A stretch of DNA of 12,983 bases from CALEUX01 sp037439945 (GTDB lineage Bacteria > Bacteroidota > Bacteroidia > Bacteroidales > Marinilabiliaceae): NCBI GenBank assembly GCA_037439945.1, contig JBBIVA010000111.1:1-12983 (forward strand), given 5' to 3'. Shown one piece after another: positions 1 through 6,325 of the stretch. Under the pieces are notes generated by a model. It ran no database searches. It was not told where the DNA came from and worked only from the letters and a program-made list of their open reading frames with translations. Every line of letters starts with the position of its first letter. Within the stretch, counting starts at the first letter, position 1. The position numbers and the translations under genes were made by a program.

Positions 1-2
1 AA

Positions 3-25
3 TTTCTAATGACGGTCATTAGAAA
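3..25. repeat. Perfect inverted repeat, 11-bp arms around one base
   Basis: The arms TTTCTAATGAC (3-13) and GTCATTAGAAA (15-25) are exact reverse complements around a single G at 14. A one-base spacer fits a protein-binding dyad (operator) better than an RNA hairpin, though a 9-bp stem with a 5-base loop can also form. It lies 25 bp beyond the end of the doubtful minus-strand ORF at 50-349, so a weak terminator is the alternative reading. The window edge hides whatever lies to the left. Confidence 0.6.
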
Positions 26-49
26 AAATGGCTAAAGACAAATTTGGGT

Positions 50-349
50 TTATTGGTAAACCAACCATGTAATAAGTAAAACAAAACCTTTGGGTTTAAG
101 TAGCCTGATGGCCCAGGATTTTAGGTAAACACCAACGAAAAGGAACCCGCATTTAATCAATAAAAAAGTAACAATCAAAAAATCAGTAAAATTACGGTTT
201 TGTTTCACAGCATTGAAATCCACTAAAATGTAAAGATTAACAATAATGAAAGCCGTTCCGGGGGGGCGGACCATTAAATAAATACCAATTTCAGGTGTAA
301 TATGAACGGGTTTGAAATTTAAGCCAACAATTAAGACCCGCAACTGCAA
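50..349 (-). CDS. Doubtful small ORF, possibly a decayed gene fragment
   Basis: This is a 99-codon frame with a TTG as its first plausible start; the frame is open back to about 403 without any ATG, and the first internal ATG is at codon 26. The start (LRVLIVGLNFKP, then TPEIGIY) faintly recalls the N-terminus of WcaI-type family 4 glycosyltransferases, which begin with a beta strand and a GIGxY motif. After that the resemblance stops, and the remainder is a hydrophobic stretch with no motif I recognise. It contains a run of seven G/C pairs at 260-266. Shifting frame at that run meets stop codons quickly, so I see no longer gene behind it. It is either a chance ORF or a relic, and I do not assign a function. 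Confidence 0.2.
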   Translation of the reverse strand: MQLRVLIVGLNFKPVHITPEIGIYLMVRPPGTAFIIVNLYILVDFNAVKQNRNFTDFLIVTFLLIKCGFLFVGVYLKSWAIRLLKPKGFVLLITWLVYQ

Positions 350-522
350 GTAAGAACTGAATACAAATGAATTTATTTTCAGAATGTTAATAATTATTGT
401 TGATTATAATTGGAATATTATATAAGGAAAACCTTTGTGATGGAAAATAAATCCGGCCAGTCTAAATAATAGTTCAGGAAATTGTAACTTTGTAAGTTGT
501 AACTGATATTTCTGATGTAATA
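350..522 (+). other. Intergenic region upstream of the sigma-54-type activator
   Basis: The region is AT-rich and carries no gene. Near its right end there are three tandem copies of a 7-8 bp unit, TTGTAACT (482-489), TTGTAAG (490-496) and TTGTAACT (497-504). These overlap the -7-like box annotated separately. I see no strong hairpin or terminator. Confidence 0.5.
485..492 (+). promoter_or_regulatory. Possible Bacteroidota -7 box (TAACTTTG)
   Basis: The sequence matches the TAnnTTTG consensus used by the primary sigma factor of Bacteroidota and lies 30 bp before the ATG at 523. No TTTG -33 element is present at the usual 19-21 bp upstream, so this is a half-supported promoter. It lies inside the TTGTAAC tandem repeats, which could themselves be binding sites. 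Confidence 0.35.
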
Positions 523-1770
523 ATGATGGATGTTCAGCAAATAAAACAAAGATTTGGAATTATAGGCAATTCATATGCCCTTAACCGTTCCATTGATGTG
601 GCAGTTCAGGTGGCTCCCACAGATTTATCCGTACTTATAACCGGAGAGAGCGGAACCGGTAAAGAGGTATTTCCGCAAATTATACATCAATATAGTAGTC
701 GTAAACACGGGCCATATATTGCAGTTAACTGTGGCGCAATACCCGAAGGGACTATTGATTCAGAATTATTTGGTCATGAAAAAGGTTCCTTTACAGGCGC
801 TTTGTCCGATCGTAAGGGCTATTTTGAGGAAGCCAATGGAGGAACAATATTTCTTGATGAAATAGGGGAATTACCCATGTCCACCCAGGTTCGTCTTTTG
901 CGTGTTCTCGAAACAGGTGAATTTATAAGAGTTGGCTCGTCCAAAATAATTAAAACTAACGTCAGGGTGGTGGGTGCTACAAATGTTGAAATTGAGAAGG
1001 CTATTAAAAATGCAAAATTCAGGGAGGATTTATATTACCGGTTAAACAGCATTCCCATAAAAATACCACCGCTCCGTGAGAGGGTGGATGATATACATTT
1101 GCTTTTCAGGAAGTTTGCAAATGATTTTGCAGACAGATACCGTATGCCGGCAATTAAGCTGGATGACAGTGCAAGGATGTTACTTGAAAAATACAGATGG
1201 CCAGGTAATATCAGGCAACTTAAAAATATAACTGAACAGATTTCGGTAATTGAGAAACAACGTACTTTAACAGCCGATCTTTTAAAACAATACTTGCCAT
1301 CAAATGCTGGTGAAAATCTCCCTGCGATCCTGGAAACAAAGGATTCACGTACCGAATCCAATTTCTCAAATGAAAGGGAAATACTTTATAAAGTACTTTT
1401 TGACATGAAGCGCGATATGAACGATTTAAAAAAACTTGTATTGGAAATGCTTCAACATGGAGGAGATATTAATTTGAAAGGTGAACACGCACAAATTATC
1501 AGGAATTTGTATAGCAGCGAGGGAGAAATTCTTAAACCAACCGTCCAGCCATCAACTCAGGTTTCGTATGGTCAAAGGCATGACGACCAGACAATTGTTG
1601 ATACTGAAGAATTTATTGAAGAGTCACTTTCGCTTGAAGAAAAAGAGAAGGAATTAATAGAGAAAGCTCTCGATAAACACAGCGGTAAAAGAAAAAGCGC
1701 GGCATACGAATTGGGGATTTCCGAAAGGACATTATACCGGAAAATTAAAGAATATGATATTGACGGATAA
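523..1770 (+). CDS. Sigma-54-type AAA+ transcriptional activator without sensor domain
   Basis: The 415-residue protein is an enhancer-binding protein that would remodel RpoN-RNA polymerase at -24/-12 promoters. The AAA+ domain starts almost at the N-terminus: Walker A GESGTGKE (41-48), sigma-54 contact loop GSFTGA (88-93, usually GAFTGA), Walker B with D112-E113, sensor I VVGATN (149-154), arginine-finger region FREDLYYRLN (166-175) and sensor II WPGNIRQLKN (226-235). A linker of about 130 residues follows, then a Fis-type helix-turn-helix (about 376-413, with ELGISERTLYRKIKEY). There is no receiver, GAF or PAS domain, so activity is probably set by expression level or a partner. The start is ATGATG; the second ATG would remove one residue. 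The gene reads into the lptE operon after 234 bp. The same association with lptE and secG is, as I recall, common in Bacteroidota. The target genes are unknown. Confidence 0.93.
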   Translation: MMDVQQIKQRFGIIGNSYALNRSIDVAVQVAPTDLSVLITGESGTGKEVFPQIIHQYSSRKHGPYIAVNCGAIPEGTIDSELFGHEKGSFTGALSDRKGYFEEANGGTIFLDEIGELPMSTQVRLLRVLETGEFIRVGSSKIIKTNVRVVGATNVEIEKAIKNAKFREDLYYRLNSIPIKIPPLRERVDDIHLLFRKFANDFADRYRMPAIKLDDSARMLLEKYRWPGNIRQLKNITEQISVIEKQRTLTADLLKQYLPSNAGENLPAILETKDSRTESNFSNEREILYKVLFDMKRDMNDLKKLVLEMLQHGGDINLKGEHAQIIRNLYSSEGEILKPTVQPSTQVSYGQRHDDQTIVDTEEFIEESLSLEEKEKELIEKALDKHSGKRKSAAYELGISERTLYRKIKEYDIDG

Positions 1771-1952
1771 TATCTTATATAACCTGGATTTATTATTAAC
1801 AATAGATCGGTAGACTTTTAGAATTTTAGATGTTTGATAAAAGTAAGCTCTTTATTTTAAATATATTACAGACCCAACAGGCATATTTGTATGCATCTGT
1901 AAATAAAGTAAATAAAAAAGTTTAGCGAACTATTAATTAAAGTACTTTAGAT

Positions 1953-1960
1953 TAATTTTG
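1953..1960 (+). promoter_or_regulatory. Possible -7 box of the lptE operon (TAATTTTG)
   Basis: TAATTTTG fits TAnnTTTG and is followed by CACACC, giving a predicted 5' leader of about 40 nt before the lptE ATG. No convincing TTTG is found about 20 bp upstream. Together with the 234-bp gap after the activator gene, it suggests that the lptE operon has its own promoter. There is no TGGC-N8-TTGC sigma-54 promoter in this gap, so the neighbouring activator does not obviously control it. Confidence 0.45.
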
Positions 1961-2004
1961 CACACCAACTATAATTTATTTGTAATAAAAATATACCAGC
2001 CTAA

Positions 2005-2526
2005 ATGAATAAAAATCAATTGGTAATTAAGTTTATATTGGGTTTTTTTGTTATACAGCTAATTGCAAACGGCTGTTCAGTTAAAGTTACATTTAAAGGG
2101 TCATCGGTTCCCGACAATGTTAAAATTGCCTCGGTTCAGTATTTCGATAACAGGGCTCCAATTGTTTATCCCGCATTTAGCCAGAGTTTTACAGAAGCGT
2201 TAAAGGACAGGATTACATCTGAATCGAGATTAATTGTAAGATCAGGGGTTGGTGATGTTGATTTTTCAGGTGAGATAGTTGGTTATGAAATAAGGCCAAT
2301 GGCCATACAGGCCAATGCCCTTTCACAGGAAACAAGACTGACAGCAACCATAAAGGTTAGATATCAGAATTTTAAAAACCCAAAGTTAAATTGGGAAACA
2401 AACTTTTCGGCATATCAGGATTTCCCAAGTGACAGTAATCTTAATGCCATTGAAGATGAGCTGGTTAAGCAAATAATTGATGAAATAACCGAAAATATAT
2501 TTAACAAGGCATTTTCTGATTGGTGA
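2005..2526 (+). CDS. lptE: LptE-family LPS-assembly lipoprotein
   Basis: LptE plugs and helps assemble the outer-membrane LptD barrel that places LPS in the outer leaflet. The 173-residue protein has a lipoprotein signal: a short basic N-terminus, a hydrophobic core and the lipobox ANGC with the acylated Cys at residue 24. The mature part has the features of the Bacteroidota LptE family: a F-x-G-S-S-x-P start, VKIASVQYFDNRAP (about 39-52), FTEALKDRI, FSGEIVGYEIRPM, a TRLTATIKVRYQN strand and the C-terminal ED-ELxxQIIDEI-x-ENIFNKAFSDW helix. Its length is normal for the family. The stop is 3 bp before the next gene's ATG, so the two are translationally close and surely co-transcribed. Confidence 0.93.
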   Translation: MNKNQLVIKFILGFFVIQLIANGCSVKVTFKGSSVPDNVKIASVQYFDNRAPIVYPAFSQSFTEALKDRITSESRLIVRSGVGDVDFSGEIVGYEIRPMAIQANALSQETRLTATIKVRYQNFKNPKLNWETNFSAYQDFPSDSNLNAIEDELVKQIIDEITENIFNKAFSDW

Positions 2527-2529
2527 AAA

Positions 2530-3492
2530 ATGAACAGACGGCAGTTTATTGAAATAATGCATGAGCATCAACTTTTAAATGAGGCTACATTGACTGATAT
2601 TGAGGTTATTTTAAATGAATATCCTTTTTTTCAGGCTGCGCGTATGTTATGGATAAAAAACCTGAATGAACTTGACCATATAAGGTTCAACAATGAATTA
2701 AAACTTGCAGCTGTTCACATTCCTGACAGAGCCCGGTTATTTGATCTTTTACACAATAAAAAGATTGTTCCTGATATTCAGGAAAAAAATCAAATACAAA
2801 AGGGAAATATTGACGAATTTAAGGGTCAAAGTGATACAGAAAATTCCCATAATCAGATTACTGATGCCGATCAACTAAATAAATATGAATCAGGATATGT
2901 CAGCGATACTGATTTTGATGGGTTACCAGGGACGCAAAATGACTTCATAAAAACAGGTAATTGTACAGAAGATATAAAGCATGCCTTTCCTCAGAGAGAG
3001 GAAAATATGGTTTTACCAAGTGCCGACCTGTTGGATTATGAAAGACTTAACTCTGACTATTTTAACATTCTGGAAGGCGAAAATGAAATTGACTTTGATG
3101 AATACAGATCATTTTCAGCATGGTTAAAATTAATGCGCCATTCAACTACCAACAATAATAGCCAAGTAAAACCAAAGCCAGATGATGGTACTCCTTCTGA
3201 TAAAGGGGTTAAGAAAGATTTAATTGACAGTTTTCTCAAAGGTGGGGCAAAAAGCAGGATTAAGGTTTCCGATGTGCATTCAAAGGGCTTTGATAATTTA
3301 GATATTTCAGTAAAAAGTTTGCAGGATAACGATGATTTAATGACCGAAACCCTGGCAAATATATATATCAGGCAAAATCATTTCTCAAAAGCTATTGAGA
3401 TATTCGAACGGTTGTGTTTGAAATATCCCGAAAAAAACATTTACTTTGCAGGTCGAATTAAAGAGTTGGAAGTACAGATTAATAATAAGTAA
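2530..3492 (+). CDS. Bacteroidota-specific TPR-containing protein, function unknown
   Basis: A 320-residue soluble protein with no signal peptide or membrane segment. The N-terminal region (1-75) has the pattern LNEYPFFQAARMLWIKNLN followed by FNNELKLAAVHIPDRARLFDLL, which I recall from uncharacterised Bacteroidota proteins. The middle (about 80-260) is acidic, polar and probably disordered, interrupted by short motifs that look conserved: FSAWLKLM (194-201) and LIDSFLKG (231-238). The C-terminus (about 267-303) is a TPR-like helical pair, ETLANIYIRQNHFSKAIEIFERLCLKYP. TPRs usually hold partner proteins. Its place between lptE (3-bp gap) and secG (10-bp gap) suggests a role linked to envelope protein or LPS export, but that is inference from position only. 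Confidence 0.88.
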   Translation: MNRRQFIEIMHEHQLLNEATLTDIEVILNEYPFFQAARMLWIKNLNELDHIRFNNELKLAAVHIPDRARLFDLLHNKKIVPDIQEKNQIQKGNIDEFKGQSDTENSHNQITDADQLNKYESGYVSDTDFDGLPGTQNDFIKTGNCTEDIKHAFPQREENMVLPSADLLDYERLNSDYFNILEGENEIDFDEYRSFSAWLKLMRHSTTNNNSQVKPKPDDGTPSDKGVKKDLIDSFLKGGAKSRIKVSDVHSKGFDNLDISVKSLQDNDDLMTETLANIYIRQNHFSKAIEIFERLCLKYPEKNIYFAGRIKELEVQINNK

Positions 3493-3502
3493 AATAAAAG
3501 AT

Positions 3503-3850
3503 ATGTATTCTATTGTTTCAGGATTCGTAATAGTGGTTAGCATATTACTGATCTTAATTGTTTTGGTTCAAAACTCAAAAGGTGGAGGTTTGGCATCAAA
3601 TTTTTCAGCTTCAAACCAGATTATGGGAGTTAGAAAAACGACAGACTTTCTGGAAAAAGCTACCTGGACATTAGCCGGTGGTTTACTTGTTTTATCATTT
3701 GTTGCAGTTATGGTATTACCCAAAGACCAGGTGGGTTCTCAATCAGTAATTGACGAAGAAACCCAAAATGTTGCGGCTCCTGCCAATAATATGCCCAATT
3801 TCCCCATTTCTGAGGATGAACCTGCATCAACTGAAGATTCAACCCAGTAA
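3503..3850 (+). CDS. secG: SecG, preprotein translocase subunit
   Basis: SecG is the small non-essential subunit of the SecYEG inner-membrane channel and assists SecA-driven export. This 115-residue product has two transmembrane helices (about 2-22 and 52-72) separated by the family signature: VLVQNSKGGGL (20-30), then FSAS-NQIMGVRKTTDFLEKATW, with the conserved T-x-x-LE-K-x-T motif leading into helix 2. The tail (73-115) is acidic and proline/serine-rich, as in other Bacteroidota SecGs. I chose the ATG at 3503; the upstream in-frame ATG at 3446 would add 19 polar residues in front of helix 1 and overlap the previous gene by 47 bp. The gene is the last in the operon and is followed by a strong terminator. 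Confidence 0.95.
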   Translation: MYSIVSGFVIVVSILLILIVLVQNSKGGGLASNFSASNQIMGVRKTTDFLEKATWTLAGGLLVLSFVAVMVLPKDQVGSQSVIDEETQNVAAPANNMPNFPISEDEPASTEDSTQ

Positions 3851-3876
3851 TATATAAACAGGAACCCCAAAATGCC

Positions 3877-3906
3877 AAAGTGTCAGTTTTTCTGACACTT
3901 TTTTTT
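3877..3906 (+). terminator. Intrinsic terminator of the lptE-secG operon
   Basis: A perfect 10-bp stem, AAAGTGTCAG (3877-3886) with CTGACACTTT (3892-3901), closes a T5 loop and runs straight into further Ts (3902-3906). It starts 27 bp after the secG stop. This is a textbook rho-independent terminator. Confidence 0.92.
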
Positions 3907-4099
3907 GTTCTAATATTTGCTAACCCCAAATTACGAATTGGAATTAAACAGAGAATTCAGAAAAACGCTGTAAGCATTATAGAATAGCTAATACAGCATT
4001 TTTCTATTTCTAAAATTTATAATTATCGGCGTTAGAAAATTACGAGTATAAATGATATAAATTCAAGTATTTAAATTTTAAAGTTCATCTAATTGGTAA
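3907..4099. other. Gene-free stretch between the secG terminator and the groES promoter
   Basis: No coding frame is credible here. The main structure is the long imperfect inverted repeat at 3959-4005. The rest is plain AT-rich sequence. I looked for the CIRCE operator (TTAGCACTC-N9-GAGTGCTAA) expected for HrcA-regulated groE operons and did not find it in this region or the leader. Confidence 0.5.
3959..4005. repeat. Long hairpin-forming inverted repeat
   Basis: AGAAAAACGCTGTA (3959-3972) pairs with TACAGCATTTTTCT (3992-4005) over 13 of 14 positions, with one C/A mismatch. The 19-nt loop can extend the stem with AGC/GCT after a small bulge. A T5 tract follows the GC core on both strands, so it could act as a weak bidirectional terminator insulating groES from secG. 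A decayed short mobile element is another possibility. Confidence 0.55.
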
Positions 4100-4131
4100 T
4101 TTGGGATAAAAAGGTTCCAAATGTAAATTTG
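4100..4131 (+). promoter_or_regulatory. Promoter of groES-groEL, full Bacteroidota consensus
   Basis: TTTG at 4100-4103 and TAAATTTG at 4124-4131 are separated by 20 bp, matching the TTTG-N19/20-TAnnTTTG consensus at both elements. Transcription should start near 4136-4140. This is the best promoter in the window and suits a highly expressed chaperonin operon. Confidence 0.75.
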
Positions 4132-4136
4132 CACAA

Positions 4137-4279
4137 AAATGTCAAATCACGGTTGTAGTTATTTCTGCAAAAATGTCCGGAAAATATTGTTTATCTGCCA
4201 GATTTTCCCTTTGGCATAATTTCTGAAATTGCACCCAACGTAAAATTAAAAAATGTTTAACATTAAAAATTAAATAGAA
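4137..4279 (+). other. Long groES leader with alternative hairpins and a direct repeat
   Basis: The predicted 5' leader is about 140 nt. It contains the direct repeat CAAAAATGTC at 4134-4143 and 4168-4177. Two interleaved stems are possible: GGAAAAT (4179-4185) with ATTTTCC (4202-4208), and TGCCA (4196-4200) with TGGCA (4212-4216). Each stem has one arm inside the other's loop, so they would compete or form a pseudoknot. A 26-codon frame (4139-4219) starts almost at the predicted transcription start. None of this matches a riboswitch or RNA thermometer class I know. Confidence 0.4.
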
Positions 4280-4558
4280 ATGTCAACTTTAAAAGGTAAA
4301 ATTCTAGCCGGTAAGGTTTTGGTTAAACCTCAGGCTGCTGAAGAAAAAACATCAAGCGGAATTATTATTCCCGACTCCGCAAAGGAAAAACCACTTAAAG
4401 GAATTGTAGTTTTGGTGGGGGCTGCAAAAAAAGATGAAACAATGGAAGTAAAATCAGGTGATTTAGTGCTTTATGGTAAATATGCAGGAACTGAACTTAA
4501 CATTGACGGTGATGATTTTTTGTTGATTTCACAAACTGACATTTTGTATATTGCATAA
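4280..4558 (+). CDS. groES: GroES, co-chaperonin (Cpn10)
   Basis: GroES forms the seven-fold lid that closes the GroEL folding chamber in the cytoplasm. The 92-residue length and features are typical: an N-terminal beta strand (LAGKVLVKP, 9-17), the mobile loop (about 18-34) with its hydrophobic GroEL-binding tripeptide III at 28-30 in SSGIIIPDSA, the core GIVVLVGAAK and the C-terminal DILYIA strand. Start at 4280 follows an A-rich leader (AAATAGAA). The gene is 36 bp upstream of groEL, with no terminator or promoter between them, so the two form the standard bicistronic operon. Confidence 0.98.
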   Translation: MSTLKGKILAGKVLVKPQAAEEKTSSGIIIPDSAKEKPLKGIVVLVGAAKKDETMEVKSGDLVLYGKYAGTELNIDGDDFLLISQTDILYIA

Positions 4559-4594
4559 TCAGGTTAAAAGTTTATTTAAATAAAAATAATTAAA

Positions 4595-6229
4595 ATGGCA
4601 AAAGAGATAAAATTTAATATTGAAGCTCGTGATTTATTGAAAACAGGAATTGATGAGCTTGCTAATGCGGTTAAAGTTACTTTGGGCCCTAAAGGGCGCA
4701 ATGTTGTTATCGACAAGAAATTTGGATCACCTGCCATAACCAAGGATGGTGTTACGGTGGCTAAAGAGATTGAATTGTCTGACCCATTTTCAAATATGGG
4801 AGCCCAAATGGTTAAAGAAGTTGCATCCAAAACAGGAGATGATGCCGGTGACGGAACTACCACTGCAATTGTTTTGGCCCAGGCTATTATTAATGTTGGG
4901 TTGAAAAACGTTACAGCCGGAGCAAACCCAATGGAGCTTAAAAAGGGGATTGACTTAGCTGTTAAAAAGGTTGTTGAGAGCATAGGGTCGCAGGCACATG
5001 AAATAGGCGACGATAATGAAAAAATAGAACAGGTGGCTAAAATTTCAGCAAACAACGACAATGAAATTGGTCGTTTAATTGCTGAAGCCATGGAAAAAGT
5101 AGGACGCGAAGGAGTTATTACAGTTGAAGAAGCTAAAGGAACCGAAACTACCGTTGAGGTTGTAGAAGGAATGCAATTTGACCGTGGTTACATTTCTCCT
5201 TATTTTGTTACCAACACCGAAAAAATGGAAGCCGACCTTGAAAGCGCCTATATTCTTATTCACGATAAGAAAATAAGCACAATGAAGGATATGCTTCCTG
5301 TACTTGAACAGACTGCTCAAACCGGACGTCCTCTTTTAATTATTGCTGAAGATGTTGATGGTGAAGCTTTGGCTACTCTTGTAGTTAACCGTTTGAGAGG
5401 TTCATTGAAAGTTGCAGCTGTTAAAGCTCCTGGATTTGGTGACCGCAGAAAAGAGATGTTACAGGATATAGCTGTTTTAACCGGAGGTACTGTTATTTCT
5501 GAAGAAACAGGCCTGAAACTTGAGAATACTACCCTCGAAATGCTTGGTAAAGCAGAAAAAATTACAATAGACAAGGAGAATACTACCATTGTAAACGGTG
5601 CCGGAAGCAAAGATGCAATTGCAGCAAGAGCTGCCCAGATAAAAGCTCAGATTGCAAATACTACATCGGATTATGACCGTGAGAAATTACAGGAACGCCT
5701 TGCCAAATTAGCAGGTGGAGTAGCTGTACTATACATTGGTGCTGCTTCTGAAATGGAAATGAAAGAGAAAAAAGACAGGGTTGATGATGCCCTAAGTGCA
5801 ACAAGAGCTGCCGTTGAGGAAGGAATTGTTCCTGGTGGTGGGGTAGCTTATATCCGTTCAATTTCGGCACTTGATAAACTCAAAGGCGAAACTGAAGATG
5901 AAACAACCGGTATTGAAATAATCAAACGTGCAATTGAAGAACCGCTGCGTCAGATTTCATTTAATGCAGGTAAGGAAGGTGCAGTTATTGTTCAAAAAGT
6001 TAAAGAAGGAAAAGACGATTATGGATACAATGCCCGCACCGATGAATATCAGAATTTCTACAAAACAGGTGTAATTGATCCTGCTAAAGTAACCCGTATT
6101 GCTTTGGAAAATGCAGCATCAATAGCAGGAATGTTTTTAACAACCGAGTGTATCTTGGTTGAAAAGAAAGAAGAGAACCCTGCTCCAATGCCGGCCGGAA
6201 TGGGTGGCGGAATGGGTGGAATGATGTAA
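4595..6229 (+). CDS. groEL: GroEL, 60-kDa chaperonin
   Basis: GroEL is the ATP-driven double-ring chaperonin that folds cytosolic proteins with GroES. The 544 residues are full length. ATP-site residues are all present: D51 in KDGVT, the GDGTTT motif (D86, T88-T90), catalytic D398 in RVDDAL and the GIVPGGG loop (410-416). The apical substrate- and GroES-binding residues Y199, Y203 and F204 are conserved in RGYISPYF. The C-terminus ends in the flexible Gly-Gly-Met repeat GGGMGGMM, the usual signature of the main housekeeping copy. A second terminator follows 25 bp after the stop. No duplication or odd residue was noticed. Confidence 0.99.
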   Translation: MAKEIKFNIEARDLLKTGIDELANAVKVTLGPKGRNVVIDKKFGSPAITKDGVTVAKEIELSDPFSNMGAQMVKEVASKTGDDAGDGTTTAIVLAQAIINVGLKNVTAGANPMELKKGIDLAVKKVVESIGSQAHEIGDDNEKIEQVAKISANNDNEIGRLIAEAMEKVGREGVITVEEAKGTETTVEVVEGMQFDRGYISPYFVTNTEKMEADLESAYILIHDKKISTMKDMLPVLEQTAQTGRPLLIIAEDVDGEALATLVVNRLRGSLKVAAVKAPGFGDRRKEMLQDIAVLTGGTVISEETGLKLENTTLEMLGKAEKITIDKENTTIVNGAGSKDAIAARAAQIKAQIANTTSDYDREKLQERLAKLAGGVAVLYIGAASEMEMKEKKDRVDDALSATRAAVEEGIVPGGGVAYIRSISALDKLKGETEDETTGIEIIKRAIEEPLRQISFNAGKEGAVIVQKVKEGKDDYGYNARTDEYQNFYKTGVIDPAKVTRIALENAASIAGMFLTTECILVEKKEENPAPMPAGMGGGMGGMM

Positions 6230-6254
6230 AATCATGATAAATTATTGGATTAGG

Positions 6255-6278
6255 CCCCGGTTAATCCCGGGGTTTTTT
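6255..6278 (+). terminator. Intrinsic terminator of groES-groEL
   Basis: CCCCGG (6255-6260) pairs with CCGGGG (6267-6272) around TTAATC and runs into six Ts (6273-6278). It lies between the convergent groEL and the minus-strand gene ending at 6326. The minus-strand reading has no T-tract after the stem, so it mainly serves the groE side. Confidence 0.92.
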
Positions 6279-6325
6279 ATTGCAAACAACATCTTTCCGG
6301 TTTAGGTAATTGAAAGAATATTGTG

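Noticed and set aside
260..266. Run of seven Gs within the doubtful minus-strand ORF as a phase-variation switch
   Set aside because: Moving to either other frame meets stop codons within a short distance, so slippage would not open a longer gene. A seven-base run is also short for such a switch.
3446..3502. Extended N-terminus of SecG from the upstream ATG
   Set aside because: It would overlap the preceding gene by 47 bp and place 19 charged residues before the first membrane helix, unlike SecG proteins. MYSIVSGF at 3503 fits the family.
4212..4232. TGGCA...TTGCA resembling a sigma-54 -24/-12 promoter before groES
   Set aside because: TGG and TTGC begin 17 bp apart here, against about 11 in the consensus, so the two elements cannot be read together. 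The TTTG-N20-TAAATTTG promoter explains transcription better.
3907..4279. CIRCE operator for HrcA control of groES-groEL
   Set aside because: No TTAGCACTC-N9-GAGTGCTAA or near match is present. The inverted repeats found there have different sequences.
4576..5091. 171-codon minus-strand frame opposite groEL
   Set aside because: It is a shadow of groEL codon usage and shows no family resemblance. The plus-strand protein is beyond doubt.
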